A program made the translations under genes and the position numbers. The notes under the pieces were generated by a model. That model made no database searches. It was not told where the DNA came from and saw nothing but the letters and a program-made list of their open reading frames with translations. From Chryseobacterium sp. LAM-KRS1 (GTDB lineage Bacteria; Bacteroidota; Bacteroidia; Flavobacteriales; Weeksellaceae): DNA of 64,000 bases. This document shows, piece after piece, positions 8,803 to 19,416 of the stretch (the stretch's first letter is position 1; every line of letters begins with the position of its first letter). Location of the stretch: NCBI RefSeq assembly GCF_013184525.1, contig NZ_JAAOIZ010000004.1:124001-188000 (forward strand), given 5' to 3'.

Positions 8803-11208
8803 ATGACAGAATTTGAAGATATTAGTTTGGAGGAAATGATTAGCGATGGATTTGATATTGTGGCGGAAGAGATAAATCTTTCCGACTTTTCGGAAACTGA
8901 TAAAAATTCCGAACAAAAAATATTTCCTATTCTTCCTGTGAGGAACATGGTTATGTTTCCAAATGTAGTAATACCTATTACCGCGGGAAGAAAGGCATCT
9001 ATACAGCTTCTTGAAGAGGCTCAGAAAAATGGAGATTTCATTGGGATTGTAAGTCAGAAAAACTCAGAACTAGAACAGCCTACTGAAAAAGACTTATATC
9101 AAACAGGAACTCTGGCGAAGATCATAAAGATCATCAAACTTCCTGAAGGAAATATTACTGCTATTACTAAAGGTTTTCACCGCTTTAAGGTCAAAAAATT
9201 TATTGAAACCCAACCTTATTTTAAGGCTGAAATTTCTAAATTAAAAGACACCAAAGCCAAAAACCAGGATGAATATGATGCTTTACTGGAAAATATTAAG
9301 GATTTAGCTTTAAAAATAATTGAGCTTGATCCAAATATTCCAAACGCAGCTAATTTTGCAATAAAAAACATCAACAATAACGATGATTTATTGAATTTTA
9401 TTTGCACCAATGCCAGTTTCCCTTCTGTAGAAAAGCAAAAGCTTCTTGAAGAAAAAAGCCTGATGGCAAGAGCCAACAGCTGTTATGAAAAGATGCACGA
9501 GGACTACCGAAAACTGGAATTAAGAAACCAGATCCATCAGAAAACATCAAAAGATCTTGACAAGCAGCAGAGAGAATACTTCCTTAACCAACAGATCAGA
9601 ACTATCCAGGAAGAACTTGGAGGTGGAGCAGAAGGAGATGTAGAAGATCTTATCAACAAGGCAAAGACTAAAAAATGGAGCAAGGAGGTTGAAGAACATT
9701 TTCAAAAAGAAATCAACAGACTACAAAGACAAAACCCTAATTCTCCGGACTATAATGTTCAGAGAAATTATCTAGATTTCTTCACGGATCTTCCATGGGA
9801 AACTTATACAAAAGATGTTTTCGACATTGTAAAAGCTGAAAAAGTTCTTGAAAAAGCACATTTCGGGCTGGAAGACATAAAGAAAAGAATCCTTGAACAC
9901 ATGGCTGTTTTAAAATTAAAAAACAACATGAAATCTCCGATTTTACTTCTTGTAGGTCCTCCCGGAGTAGGTAAAACTTCTTTAGGAAAATCTGTTGCAG
10001 ATGCCCTGGGAAGAAAATATGTACGGTTATCTTTAGGTGGTCTTCATGATGAAAGTGAGATTCGCGGACACAGAAAAACCTACATAGGAGCAATGGCAGG
10101 AAGAATTCTTCAGTCCATAAAAAAATCAGGAACGTCTAATCCGGTTATTGTATTGGATGAAATTGATAAAGTAGGACAGGGAATCCATGGAGACCCAAGT
10201 TCTGCACTTTTAGAGGTTCTGGATCCTGAACAAAACAATGCATTCTATGATAATTTCCTGGAAATGGGTTATGATTTGTCTAAAGTAATGTTCATTGCTA
10301 CTGCAAATTCTCTCTCTACCATACAAACCCCGCTTCTTGACAGAATGGAGATCATCCAGATTGCAGGGTATACCATGGAGGAAAAAACAGAAATTGCAAA
10401 AAGGCATCTTATCAAAAAACAACAGGAAGAAAACGGCTTGACCTCAAAATCTTTTAAGCTTGGAAATCCTGAACTTAAACATATTATAGAGGCTCACACT
10501 TCAGAAAGTGGAGTAAGGACATTAGAAAAAAGGATAGCTTCTATTGCAAGGTGGGTGGCATTACAAACCGCATTGCTTAAAGATTATGATCCTAAAATAA
10601 CTGTTGAAAAAATAGATGAGATCCTTGGTGTTCCAAGACCTAAAAGCTTATCAGAGATCACAGGAGTTCCAGGAGTAGTTACAGGATTAGCCTGGACAAG
10701 TGTGGGAGGAGATATTTTATTTATCGAAAGTATTCTCAGCAATGGAAAGGGCACACTGACAATGACAGGGAACCTGGGAACGGTAATGAAAGAGTCTGCG
10801 ACAATAGCATTGGAGTACATCAAAGCAAAACATAAAGAATTAGGAATTGATCAGGAAGATATCGAAAAGAAAAACATTCACGTTCACGTTCCTGAAGGCG
10901 CCACTCCAAAAGACGGGCCTTCCGCGGGAATTGCCATGCTAACCTCAATGGTTTCTTCTTTTAAAAACAAGAAAGTTAAACCTCACCTGGCCATGACGGG
11001 AGAAATTACCCTCAGAGGAAAAGTGCTTCCTGTAGGAGGTATCAAAGAAAAACTTCTCGCAGCTACAAGGGCAGGTATTAAAGATGTTATTCTTTGCGAA
11101 GCTAACAGAAAAGATGTGGAAGAAATCAAAAAAGATTATCTGAAAGACCTTAACGTTCATTACGTTAACAAAATGGAAGATGTTATTGATATTGCCATAG
11201 AAAAGTAA
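8803..11208 (+). CDS. lon: ATP-dependent endopeptidase La (Lon protease)
   Basis: 801 residues, the usual size of bacterial LonA. The N-terminal substrate-recognition domain begins at about residue 38 ([16 protein letters not shown]). The AAA+ module has Walker [10 protein letters not shown] at 385-393 and Walker B VIVLDEID near 448. The C-terminal protease domain has the Ser-Lys dyad: Ser707 in [10 protein letters not shown] and Lys750 in [10 protein letters not shown]. Lon degrades misfolded and regulatory proteins in the cytoplasm. It is transcribed alone: divergent from ppiD, with two palindromes just upstream and a strong terminator downstream. The first 35 acidic residues ([12 protein letters not shown] and so on) precede the conserved domain, as in other Flavobacteriia. 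Confidence 0.98.
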   Translation: MTEFEDISLEEMISDGFDIVAEEINLSDFSETDKNSEQKIFPILPVRNMVMFPNVVIPITAGRKASIQLLEEAQKNGDFIGIVSQKNSELEQPTEKDLYQTGTLAKIIKIIKLPEGNITAITKGFHRFKVKKFIETQPYFKAEISKLKDTKAKNQDEYDALLENIKDLALKIIELDPNIPNAANFAIKNINNNDDLLNFICTNASFPSVEKQKLLEEKSLMARANSCYEKMHEDYRKLELRNQIHQKTSKDLDKQQREYFLNQQIRTIQEELGGGAEGDVEDLINKAKTKKWSKEVEEHFQKEINRLQRQNPNSPDYNVQRNYLDFFTDLPWETYTKDVFDIVKAEKVLEKAHFGLEDIKKRILEHMAVLKLKNNMKSPILLLVGPPGVGKTSLGKSVADALGRKYVRLSLGGLHDESEIRGHRKTYIGAMAGRILQSIKKSGTSNPVIVLDEIDKVGQGIHGDPSSALLEVLDPEQNNAFYDNFLEMGYDLSKVMFIATANSLSTIQTPLLDRMEIIQIAGYTMEEKTEIAKRHLIKKQQEENGLTSKSFKLGNPELKHIIEAHTSESGVRTLEKRIASIARWVALQTALLKDYDPKITVEKIDEILGVPRPKSLSEITGVPGVVTGLAWTSVGGDILFIESILSNGKGTLTMTGNLGTVMKESATIALEYIKAKHKELGIDQEDIEKKNIHVHVPEGATPKDGPSAGIAMLTSMVSSFKNKKVKPHLAMTGEITLRGKVLPVGGIKEKLLAATRAGIKDVILCEANRKDVEEIKKDYLKDLNVHYVNKMEDVIDIAIEK

Positions 11209-11225
11209 TATTATCATATAATCAT

Positions 11226-11269
11226 AAACAAAAAAAACACGTCTCAGTTTTGAGATGTGTTTTTTGTTT
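11226..11269 (+). terminator. Terminator of lon
   Basis: AAACAAAAAAAACACGTCTCA pairs with TGAGATGTGTTTTTTGTTT around a four-base loop, with one G-T pair, and ends in a T run. It begins 18 bases after the lon stop. Confidence 0.85.
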
Positions 11270-11453
11270 AAAAGTATACAGTAGTCCGGGCATACAGTTA
11301 TAAGTCTTCCTAAAAGAATTACTCAGGATTCAGAAGTTAGATACCACATCTTTAATCAAATTAATTTATATTCTGAAAAGAATTCAAGTTAATTGAATAA
11401 AAAGCCTTTCAATTCAATGGGTTTTACTAATTTTATAAAACAGATTATGAGTT

Positions 11454-12566
11454 ATGAATTTTTTTAAGCTTCCCTTCCTTTTAAAACTAACCCTTGTTAT
11501 TATTTCAATTATAGGTATCGGATACCTTATAGAGTTAGGACAAAGCATCCTGGCCCCTTTCTTTCTTGCTTTTTTAATGGCAATGTTATTTTTGCCTTTT
11601 TCTACATTCTTAGAAAGAAAATTAAGATTTCCACGCTCTGTTTCCACAATGATATCTGTTCTTTGTATGTTGGTGATCTTAGCAGGATTAATATTTTTCT
11701 TTGGATCTCAACTTTCAAGTTTTACCAAGGACCTCCCACACCTAAGAATGCAATTCGACACCGTTTTCAACGGTCTTCAAAAATGGGTATATCATACATT
11801 CAATGTTAAGATTCATGAGCAACTTGACTACATTGATCAGGCTTTAAATAAACTGTTATCATCCTCAGGAGTTATTCTGGGATTTACTTTTGGAATCTTT
11901 TCTACAGGCCTAGGCTTCCTTGTTTTTTTTATATTGTTTTTCATCTTTATTTTAAATTACAGAAGAATCCTTAACAACTTTATTGTTAATGTCTTTAGTG
12001 AAAAACATAAAGCAAGTGTCCAGGAAGTAGTATCTGAAGTTCGCGTCATGACAAAAAAGTACATTATTGGCCTTTGCATACAGATTATTATTGTATCCAG
12101 CCTTACGTCAATTATCCTAGCAATTTTAGGAGTTAAATATGCTATTTTATTAGGTGTGTTAACAGGATTGCTCAACGTTATTCCTTATCTGGGAATTTGT
12201 ATTTCCTTAGTCATTTCTTGTTTTATAGCTTTTGCAACGACTACTCCTTCTACCTGTATATATGTGATTATCGGTTACATAGGAGTACATGTGGTGGATG
12301 GGAATATTGTACTTCCTTTTGTGGTAGGTTCGAAAGTAAAGATCAACGCATTATTTTCTTTTATAGGCATTATTGTTGGGGAGCATCTGTGGGGAATATC
12401 AGGAATGTTCCTTTGTATTCCTGCAATTGCTATCATTAAAATCATCTTTGAGAGAGTGGATGGATTACAGCCATGGGGAAAATTACTGGGTGAAGATGAA
12501 AAGCCTAATAAAAAGAAAAAGAGTTATAAAATTTCGAAGAATATTACTTTAAAAGAAATGGACTGA
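11454..12566 (+). CDS. AI-2E family transporter (PerM-like membrane protein)
   Basis: 370 residues with about eight membrane helices: two N-terminal helices (about 8-50), one near 60-80, a soluble amphipathic stretch (about 85-140), and the rest from residue 140 to 350. The pattern PFFLAFLMAMLFLPF at the start and GLLNVIPYLGICISLV in the second half are diagnostic of the AI-2E/PerM family. Members are proposed to export autoinducer-2 or to act as sodium/proton antiporters, and the substrate cannot be read from sequence. A lysine-rich tail follows the last helix. It appears monocistronic. Confidence 0.9.
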   Translation: MNFFKLPFLLKLTLVIISIIGIGYLIELGQSILAPFFLAFLMAMLFLPFSTFLERKLRFPRSVSTMISVLCMLVILAGLIFFFGSQLSSFTKDLPHLRMQFDTVFNGLQKWVYHTFNVKIHEQLDYIDQALNKLLSSSGVILGFTFGIFSTGLGFLVFFILFFIFILNYRRILNNFIVNVFSEKHKASVQEVVSEVRVMTKKYIIGLCIQIIIVSSLTSIILAILGVKYAILLGVLTGLLNVIPYLGICISLVISCFIAFATTTPSTCIYVIIGYIGVHVVDGNIVLPFVVGSKVKINALFSFIGIIVGEHLWGISGMFLCIPAIAIIKIIFERVDGLQPWGKLLGEDEKPNKKKKSYKISKNITLKEMD

Positions 12567-12666
12567 ATACCAATTCACCATTAAAGAATAATCAATATTT
12601 AATCTACAATCAAATTACTTTCATTAGATTTAAAGATATTTTTAATCAATTTCTTAGATTTTTATG

Positions 12667-12674
12667 TAAATTTG
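12667..12674 (+). promoter_or_regulatory. -7 box (TAAATTTG) for the DoxX-like gene
   Basis: TAAATTTG matches TAnnTTTG and lies 17 bases upstream of the ATG, which implies a very short leader. Confidence 0.45.
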
Positions 12675-12691
12675 ATGAAAATCCATCAATC

Positions 12692-13069
12692 ATGAAAGTC
12701 ATAAAATTCATTCTTTGCCTACTATTCGGACTTATGTTTCTGAATGCAGGGCTCGACAAATTTCTGCACTACAATCCTGCCCCCAAACTTACCGAAGCAC
12801 AAATAAAGTTATATACTGCATTTGGTGAAATCGGCTGGCTGCTGCCTTTAGTGGGGGTAGTAGAAATTATTGGGGGATTACTTTTTATCTTTCCAAAAAC
12901 AAGAGCTTTAGGAGCAATTGTAATTTTACCCGTCATGGTGGGTATTGTATTGCATAATACATACAGAGACCCATCTTCAACAGGGATTGCGATTTCCCTG
13001 GTGCTTTTCCTAATTAACATCTGGATAATCGCAGATAACAGCAAAAAATACAAAGCTTTAGTAAGCTAA
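12692..13069 (+). CDS. DoxX-family membrane protein
   Basis: 125 residues with four hydrophobic helices (about 4-20, 48-66, 72-90 and 98-116). The N-terminal GLMFLNAGLDKFLHY motif and the central LPLVGVVEIIGGLLFIFPKTRALGA pattern place it in the DoxX/DoxD-like superfamily of small integral membrane proteins, some of which associate with quinone or thiol redox enzymes. No partner gene is next to it, so the function here is unknown. The gene is transcribed on its own, facing the acyl-CoA dehydrogenase, with which it shares a terminator. Confidence 0.85.
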   Translation: MKVIKFILCLLFGLMFLNAGLDKFLHYNPAPKLTEAQIKLYTAFGEIGWLLPLVGVVEIIGGLLFIFPKTRALGAIVILPVMVGIVLHNTYRDPSSTGIAISLVLFLINIWIIADNSKKYKALVS

Positions 13070-13097
13070 AAAAGACTGCAATTGCAGTCTTTTTTTA
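13069..13097. terminator. Bidirectional terminator between the DoxX-like and acyl-CoA dehydrogenase genes
   Basis: Perfect arms AAAAAGACTGCA and TGCAGTCTTTTT around a two-base centre, with A and T runs on both sides. It overlaps the last codon of the dehydrogenase gene. Confidence 0.85.
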
Positions 13098-14453
13098 TAC
13101 AAATGCACTAAAACCTGTTATAGACCTACCGACAATTAGTGAATTGATTTCTTTAGTGCCTTCATAAGAATATATCGCCTCGGCATCTGCCACAAATCTT
13201 GCAACATCATATTCTAACAGGATTCCATTTCCACCCATTACCTCACGGGCTCTGGATACAATATCCCTTGTACGTAGAGTACAAAAAACCTTTGCCAGTG
13301 AAGCATGTTCATCCTTTAAAATCCCTTCGTCCTGCATTTCAGAAAGCCTGAAAACCAACGTCTGCATCGCAGTAAGGTTAGACAACATCTCTACCAAATG
13401 CCCCTGAATCATCTGAAAAGAAGCAATGGGTCTTCCAAACTGTTCTCTTTTCCTGGTATAGTCTAATGCACTTTCATAAGCACCTCTTGCGCAACCTGTC
13501 GCCATCCAGGCCACTCCGGCCCTTGTCATTCTCAATACTTTTCCTGTATCTTTAAAAGAATTAGCATTTTGAAGTCTGTTTTCTTCAGTTACAAGACAAT
13601 CTTTTAAAGTGATTAATCCGTTTTGTACGATACGAAGAGCCATTTTCCCCTTAATTTTTTCAACTGAGAACCCCGGATTATCTTTTTCTACAATAAATCC
13701 TTTCACTTCTCCGCTATCGACATCTCTTGCCCAGATAATAACCAAGTCAGCGAACGTAGCATTTCCAATCCATTTTTTCTCTCCGTTAAGAATCCATCCT
13801 TCAGACGTTTTCTTGCATGTAGCAGTTAATCCTCCTGCTGCGCCGGATCCTACTTCAGGTTCCGTTAATCCGAAAGCTCCTATTTTTTCAAACTTTTGCA
13901 TCTGAGGAAGCCATTTTTGCTTTTGCTCTTCAGAACCACATATATAAATGGATCCCATTGCCAATCCTGACTGCACCCCAAAAAAAGTAGCTATTGAAGC
14001 ATCAATTCTCGCCATCTCCATTGCAATAACTCCCTCCATTAGGAAAGGCATTCCGGGGCAACCATATCCTTCATAGGTGACCCCACAAATATTCAGTTTC
14101 TGGAATTTAGGTATCAGTTCAAAAGGAAATTCATCTCTTAACCAATAATGATTAACCAAAGGCTTAACTTCCTTTTCCATAAATGCCCTGACCTTTAGCT
14201 GTATTTCTCTTTGTTCAGCCGTAAGCGTATGATAAATATCGTAAAAGTCACCGTCAATGGGAGGTAGCTCTTTCTTCTTTTTATCGGAATCCAGCATTTT
14301 CATTAAACCTCCTAATTGTTTGTCATCTAATTTTGAGAAATTATGCATCAGCTTCGGAAGATCTACTTTTCTGGATATTGCGCTTAACTGATCAAAATCT
14401 ATTGATCTGAATAATTCTATAGCATTTCTGATTTTGGAAAAAGTATTCGACAT
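13095..14453 (-). CDS. Acyl-CoA dehydrogenase family protein (glutaryl-CoA dehydrogenase-like)
   Basis: 452 residues. A 60-residue N-terminal extension precedes the dehydrogenase fold. The FAD-binding signature is FGLTEPEVGSGAAGGL and the GEKKWIGNATFADLVIIWARD strand pair follows. The C-terminal signature YSYEGTKEINSLIVGR carries the catalytic glutamate position. The REQFGRPIASFQMIQ motif is typical of glutaryl-CoA dehydrogenase and related long-branch enzymes. It oxidises an acyl-CoA thioester and passes electrons to ETF. Which acyl-CoA is used cannot be determined here. It is the sole gene of its unit. Confidence 0.92.
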   Translation of the reverse strand: MSNTFSKIRNAIELFRSIDFDQLSAISRKVDLPKLMHNFSKLDDKQLGGLMKMLDSDKKKKELPPIDGDFYDIYHTLTAEQREIQLKVRAFMEKEVKPLVNHYWLRDEFPFELIPKFQKLNICGVTYEGYGCPGMPFLMEGVIAMEMARIDASIATFFGVQSGLAMGSIYICGSEEQKQKWLPQMQKFEKIGAFGLTEPEVGSGAAGGLTATCKKTSEGWILNGEKKWIGNATFADLVIIWARDVDSGEVKGFIVEKDNPGFSVEKIKGKMALRIVQNGLITLKDCLVTEENRLQNANSFKDTGKVLRMTRAGVAWMATGCARGAYESALDYTRKREQFGRPIASFQMIQGHLVEMLSNLTAMQTLVFRLSEMQDEGILKDEHASLAKVFCTLRTRDIVSRAREVMGGNGILLEYDVARFVADAEAIYSYEGTKEINSLIVGRSITGFSAFV

Positions 14454-14650
14454 ATTTACAGTTGTGATTTAATTTGTAAAAGATATACAAAAATCACTCC
14501 GAAATTTAATTCTTACAACCATCTTCATTTTACAAATACATGACTTACAATGAATTAAATGTCATTTTCTATTTACAAAGTTTTTACTTGTGATTTTCAA
14601 ACTTTACAAACCATTCCATCTGAACTTTGGTATCAACAAAAATAAATATT

Positions 14651-15559
14651 ATGAAAACTACTTACATTAAATTATCTATGGCTGCTGTTCTTTTATTAGG
14701 TATTTACTCGTGTAAAAAAGGAGAAGCGGTAGCAGCAGATTACGAAACGGCAAATGCTACAGACTCTGCTTCGTTCATGGTATCCGATAGTGTATCTTCT
14801 GCTGCAACAATGAAGATAAAAGACAAACAGTTCATTAAAACTGCAGATGTCAATATGGAGGTAAAAGACGTTTATGATGCAACCGTTTCAATTGAAAAAT
14901 CAGTGCAGGATCTGGGAGGATTTGTTACACATAGTAACTTACGAAGCAATATAATTTCAGAGGACACTTATAATACTTCCAATGAAGACGCCATACTTGT
15001 AAAAAAATACCAGACTGAAAATGCTATGCAGGTACGTGTTCCTACGCCAAAATTAGGAGAATTCTTAACCTTGATTAACAACAAAAAGCTATTCCTAAAC
15101 TTTCGATCAATCAATGCAGAAGATGTAACATCGAGCATAAAATACGCAGAACTAGAAGGAAGAAGGATCAAAAAAACAGGTGAAAATATCACTCAGCTGA
15201 AGAACAACAAGGATAAGGTAAAACTGGACGACGACAATATGTCGGAAGGCAATCTTCAGCAACTCGCTAATCTTGACATTACTGACAATCTAAAATATAG
15301 TACAATTGACATTTACATTAAAGAACCTAAGTACCGGATTGCGGAAATTGCCATAACGAATACTAAAAATATTGATAATAAATACAAATTCAATTTTATC
15401 TATGATGCTAAGAATGCCTTTGTAGAAGGGTTTTATCTTATTCAAAAAATTGCAGTAGGACTGATCACCATTTGGCCGGTTTTATTAATCGCAGCAGTGA
15501 TCATCTATTGTATCAGAAGACGAAAACCTATTCAAAAGACGAACCCACCCATTTCATAA
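14651..15559 (+). CDS. DUF4349 domain lipoprotein
   Basis: 302 residues from the ATG at 14651, chosen because it gives a lipoprotein signal peptide ending LLLGIYSC (lipobox Cys at residue 19). An in-frame TTG at 14627 is less likely. The body holds a DUF4349 domain (FIKTADVNMEVKDVYDATVS, then a long coiled region with VRVPTPKLGEFL and a SSIKYAELEGRRIK helix) and ends in a single membrane helix (about 267-288) with a basic tail. DUF4349 proteins are membrane-anchored surface or periplasmic proteins of unknown role. A terminator follows at 15610-15640. Confidence 0.88.
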   Translation: MKTTYIKLSMAAVLLLGIYSCKKGEAVAADYETANATDSASFMVSDSVSSAATMKIKDKQFIKTADVNMEVKDVYDATVSIEKSVQDLGGFVTHSNLRSNIISEDTYNTSNEDAILVKKYQTENAMQVRVPTPKLGEFLTLINNKKLFLNFRSINAEDVTSSIKYAELEGRRIKKTGENITQLKNNKDKVKLDDDNMSEGNLQQLANLDITDNLKYSTIDIYIKEPKYRIAEIAITNTKNIDNKYKFNFIYDAKNAFVEGFYLIQKIAVGLITIWPVLLIAAVIIYCIRRRKPIQKTNPPIS

Positions 15560-15609
15560 TAACACAATGCTATCCTAACCTTTGGGTTATCACTATAATT
15601 TTAGATTTT

Positions 15610-15640
15610 AAAAACCTCCGATTTTATTCGGAGGTTTTTT
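15610..15640 (+). terminator. Terminator after the DUF4349 gene
   Basis: AAAACCTCCG and CGGAGGTTTT arms around an ATTTTATT loop, followed by T residues. Confidence 0.85.
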
Positions 15641-15657
15641 CTATTTATATGATCTCG

Positions 15658-17397
15658 CTATTTTTTTATTATAATTTTTTTAGAAGAGACTCCATTCTTA
15701 TTTTGCATTTTAACAAAGTAAGTCCCCTCCGTAAGTCCCGATAAGTCTATGGAAAACCGGTTCGTTAAAAAGTTATATTTTTTTAATTCTTGTCCACCCA
15801 TATTATATACAGCTATAAAATACGGCTTTTTATCTGCATCTAATTCAAAATTAAAAATACCACTTGATGGGTTAGGGGAAATCGTTCCAAAATTTAAAAT
15901 TTCATTGGTTGTAGTACCTAATGTAGCACTGTACTCACTTGCCCCTATATCGATAATTGTATTTGAAATTCTCCCAGCTCCATAAAAATCCAATTCGCCT
16001 GAAGTAATAGCAGTAGTTGGTTTTCCCTTATTTATACAAACACTTGCTGCATTTAATTTTACAATAGGTGTTGTACTTGAAATGGATACCAAACTTGGAT
16101 TAGCATAAAGAGAATTGGCGTCCTGGCCAGTTGCAGATCTATACGCTGCAAATGTATCATAGGTTGTTCCTCTCCAATCTACTGCGATATCATTTTGATC
16201 ATTATTTGGAGTATACCAACAATTATAATTAAAAGTATTGTTCGATTGTGGACTCTTGTTATCTATAAACATCAATAAATTTTCCGGGCCAGTGTAAAAA
16301 ATATTGTTCTCAAAAGTACAATTAGAAGCTTTGCTCATCGAAATTTCTCCAGATCCTTTATTCGCAGTATCGTTTTGTAAAAATGTATTGTTTCGGATAA
16401 CACTATTAATAACCTGACCTGTGGTATTATCATCAAACCCTCCTATAGAAAGCCCTGCTTCTTTATTTTTATATATTAAATTGTTTTTTACAGTAATTTG
16501 CTGAACAATCCCATCTCTTTCAGCTCCGACCTCAATTCCATATCCATTCTGATAACTTTTATTTCTTTCTATAGTAATATTCCTCGCGCCATCAACATAA
16601 ATCCCAGCGGAAGTTGCATACTTTGCAACATTATTATAACACTCATTATTAATCACTACTCCATTTCTGGCTTCATCTAATGATGTATTTGATGCTGTAC
16701 CCTCATGTCCTAGGATATCAATTCCTATATTTGTATTATCATATACCTTGCAATTTTTGACTATAAATCCATCTATATTTCCATTTACAGCCAATGCTTC
16801 ACTATAACCCAAAATATTATTAAACACCTTGCATTCGTCTATCGTAAGATTGGTAATTCCGCCATTACGACCATACACAATAAAGCCCTGCGCATTATTA
16901 TTAGGATTAACCGGTATATCTTTATTTGCATTCCAATTAATTTTTGTAACCGTTATGTTTTTGAACGTGAGATCTGTAGATGAACCGATTCCCGTTGTTT
17001 GAACAAGCACTCCCTGCGCATCATTTACTGTTTTGTTTTGGATGGTCAGGTTTTCAAATTTCAAAAAACTTTTATTCGTCACCGTCAACAGAGTACTTCC
17101 CGGGGTATTTGTTCCGTCAATGATTACATTATCATTGGCATAATTTTTAAAAGTAATATAGTTTCCACTAGTTCCACTTACGTTGATAACAACATTTTCG
17201 TAATAAGTACCTGCCTTAATATTCACAATACTGTTTGGGGTAGCCTTAGTGGCTGCTTTTTGTATTGTTTTCCATGGAGCGGTGCTGCTTCCGTTATTGT
17301 TATCGCTTCCGTTTGTTTTATCTACATAATAATTGGTCTGGCCGAATCCCAGGTTATACACCAGTAATAATACTGTGATTTTAATAATTTTTTTCAT
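15658..17397 (-). CDS. T9SS-secreted right-handed beta-helix protein (pectate lyase-like)
   Basis: 579 residues. A Sec signal peptide (about 1-19, ending GFGQ) is followed by YYVDKTNGSDNNNGSSTAPWKT-type sequence, the DUF1565/pectate-lyase-superfamily entry motif, then roughly 350 residues of parallel beta-helix repeats with N-N-x-I/V-Y/F-x-N rungs. The last 75 residues form a T9SS type A sorting domain (NPSSGIFNFELD, LSGLTEGTYFVKMQN, KKIIIKK end). It should be exported across the outer membrane and anchored or released. The beta-helix fold fits polysaccharide lyases such as PL1, PL6 or PL9, but I cannot confirm a catalytic triad by eye. No carbohydrate-uptake genes are adjacent. Confidence 0.88.
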   Translation of the reverse strand: MKKIIKITVLLLVYNLGFGQTNYYVDKTNGSDNNNGSSTAPWKTIQKAATKATPNSIVNIKAGTYYENVVINVSGTSGNYITFKNYANDNVIIDGTNTPGSTLLTVTNKSFLKFENLTIQNKTVNDAQGVLVQTTGIGSSTDLTFKNITVTKINWNANKDIPVNPNNNAQGFIVYGRNGGITNLTIDECKVFNNILGYSEALAVNGNIDGFIVKNCKVYDNTNIGIDILGHEGTASNTSLDEARNGVVINNECYNNVAKYATSAGIYVDGARNITIERNKSYQNGYGIEVGAERDGIVQQITVKNNLIYKNKEAGLSIGGFDDNTTGQVINSVIRNNTFLQNDTANKGSGEISMSKASNCTFENNIFYTGPENLLMFIDNKSPQSNNTFNYNCWYTPNNDQNDIAVDWRGTTYDTFAAYRSATGQDANSLYANPSLVSISSTTPIVKLNAASVCINKGKPTTAITSGELDFYGAGRISNTIIDIGASEYSATLGTTTNEILNFGTISPNPSSGIFNFELDADKKPYFIAVYNMGGQELKKYNFLTNRFSIDLSGLTEGTYFVKMQNKNGVSSKKIIIKK

Positions 17398-17747
17398 TTA
17401 ACGATATATTTAAGTGATATGTATTCACGGTTTCACCTCTTTTAAAAGGCTTTGTGGTTAATGCGAGAGATGCATTATTCAGAATTACGTAACGGCGTAT
17501 AAATATACAAAGGTTCCCGTAAAAAACTAATTATCAATTTATAATATATTGAAAATTAACAAATATTAATCTCACTTCCTGGCACAACAATCATGAAAAG
17601 GATACAACATCAGGATGATCACCATAATTTTACATTTTACCATGGCCAATTTTTCCCGGAGGTTTTATTTTTCCTTAAATTTGCATTTTAATCTCAAGAT
17701 TCCATTAAAATTATTGATTCTCAACCTAGAATTTTAACTTTGAACAT
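17398..17747. other. 350-base intergenic region between divergent beta-helix and pgi genes
   Basis: It must hold both divergent promoters. TAAATTTG at 17676-17683 fits a -7 box for pgi. A second match, TAACTTTG at 17735-17742 with TTG 18 bases before it, would place the transcript start on the pgi ATG. A 32-codon ATG frame at 17593-17691 has no recognisable features and I treat it as chance. No RNA gene or repeat was recognised. Confidence 0.5.
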
Positions 17748-19388
17748 ATGCTATCAAAAATAAATCCCATACACACCAACAGCTGGAAAGCCCTTGATGA
17801 ACACTTTGCAGGAAATGATTTCGACTTAAGAACCCTTTTCGCATACAATGAAAATCGTTTTGAAGAGTTCTCAATAAAAAAAGAAAATTTTCTTTTTGAT
17901 TACTCTAAAAACCTTATGGATTCAAGGACTAAAGAATTGTTGTTGAATTTAGCTGAAGAATGCCAGCTAAAAGACGCCATTTCTAAAATGTTTAGTGGTG
18001 ACAAAATCAATGAAACAGAAGGGAGAGCAGTTCTTCATACAGCTTTAAGGGATTTTTCGGATAAGGAAATTTTGGTAGATGGAGAAAATGTAAAGCCTCA
18101 CATCAGAAGAGTCCTTGACCATATGAAATCTTTTTCCGAGAAAATAATTTCCGGAGAGCATAAAGGATTCAGCGGAAAAGAAATCACGGATGTAGTTAAT
18201 ATCGGAATCGGAGGCTCTGACCTTGGTCCTGTGATGGTATGCTCTGCGCTAAAACACTTCAAAACAAGGCTGGACGTTCATTTCGTATCTAATGTGGACG
18301 GAAACCATATTGCAGAAGTCGTTAAAAATTTAAATCCTGAAACAACTCTGTTTATCGTTGCTTCCAAAACTTTTACAACCCAGGAAACAATGACTAATGC
18401 CAACTCTGCAAAAGATTGGTTTTTACAAGCTGGAAAGCAGGATGACGTTGCCAAACATTTCGTAGCTTTATCCACTAATATTGAAGCAGTTAAAAGCTTC
18501 GGAATCGCAGAAGATAATATCTTTGAATTCTGGGACTGGGTTGGCGGAAGATATTCTCTTTGGAGTGCTATCGGACTAAGTATTGTTCTGGCAGTAGGTT
18601 ATGAAAACTTCGAAGAATTGTTAAAAGGAGCTTTTGATACTGATCAACATTTCCAGAACACAGACTTTTCAGAAAACATTCCGGTTTTAATGGGTCTCAT
18701 TGGCATCTGGTACCGTAATTTTTATGCTGCAACTACTTATGCTATTTTGCCTTATTCCCAGTATCTTGACAGATTTGCTGCGTACTTACAACAGGGAGAT
18801 ATGGAAAGCAACGGAAAATGCGTAGACAGAAATGGTGAATTTGTGGAATATGAAACAGGTCCTATTATCTGGGGAGAGCCAGGAACAAATGGACAGCATG
18901 CATTCTATCAGCTGATCCACCAGGGTACGGAATTAATTCCTGCTGATTTTATAGCCTATGCAAAAAGTAGTAATAAGGTTTCTGATCACCAGGACAAACT
19001 ACTGGCTAACTTTTTCGCTCAGACGGAAGCGCTTGCTTTTGGAAAAAATGAAGAAGAAGTAGAGGAAGAATTAAGAAATTCAGGAAAATCGGATGAGGAA
19101 ATAGAAAGGCTGTTAAACTTCAAGGTCTTCCACGGAAACACACCAACTAACTCCATATTATTCAAAGAATTAACTCCTTTTTCATTAGGCCAGTTAATAG
19201 CAATGTATGAGCATAAAATCTTTGTTCAGGGAGTGATCTGGAATATCTTCAGTTTTGATCAATTCGGAGTAGAGCTTGGAAAGGTATTAGCCAACAAAAT
19301 TCTACCTGAACTGGAGAATGATGCAACTATTGGGTCACACGATAGTTCGACTAACGGGCTGATCAATTATTATAAGGACAATAAATAA
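17748..19388 (+). CDS. pgi: Glucose-6-phosphate isomerase
   Basis: 546 residues, typical of the long bacterial and eukaryotic PGI form. It interconverts glucose-6-phosphate and fructose-6-phosphate in the cytoplasm. Signatures seen: [14 protein letters not shown] (phosphate-binding loop), [32 protein letters not shown] (PGI signature 1), and [18 protein letters not shown] with the catalytic glutamate and histidine. A near-canonical [25 protein letters not shown] segment lies close to the C-terminus. It is the first gene of a plus-strand run, with folD following after 28 bases. Confidence 0.98.
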   Translation: MLSKINPIHTNSWKALDEHFAGNDFDLRTLFAYNENRFEEFSIKKENFLFDYSKNLMDSRTKELLLNLAEECQLKDAISKMFSGDKINETEGRAVLHTALRDFSDKEILVDGENVKPHIRRVLDHMKSFSEKIISGEHKGFSGKEITDVVNIGIGGSDLGPVMVCSALKHFKTRLDVHFVSNVDGNHIAEVVKNLNPETTLFIVASKTFTTQETMTNANSAKDWFLQAGKQDDVAKHFVALSTNIEAVKSFGIAEDNIFEFWDWVGGRYSLWSAIGLSIVLAVGYENFEELLKGAFDTDQHFQNTDFSENIPVLMGLIGIWYRNFYAATTYAILPYSQYLDRFAAYLQQGDMESNGKCVDRNGEFVEYETGPIIWGEPGTNGQHAFYQLIHQGTELIPADFIAYAKSSNKVSDHQDKLLANFFAQTEALAFGKNEEEVEEELRNSGKSDEEIERLLNFKVFHGNTPTNSILFKELTPFSLGQLIAMYEHKIFVQGVIWNIFSFDQFGVELGKVLANKILPELENDATIGSHDSSTNGLINYYKDNK

Positions 19389-19416
19389 AGAAAGTAATAT
19401 CTAATAAAAAAGTAAA

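Noticed and set aside
17593..17691. 32-codon ATG frame in the pgi upstream region
   Set aside because: It spans the likely pgi promoter box, is rich in Phe and His, and has no recognisable features, so chance is the simplest explanation.
17714..17742. TTG-N18-TAACTTTG promoter match just before pgi
   Set aside because: It would place the transcript start on the ATG itself. A leaderless message is possible but unsupported, and the box at 17676-17683 is better placed.
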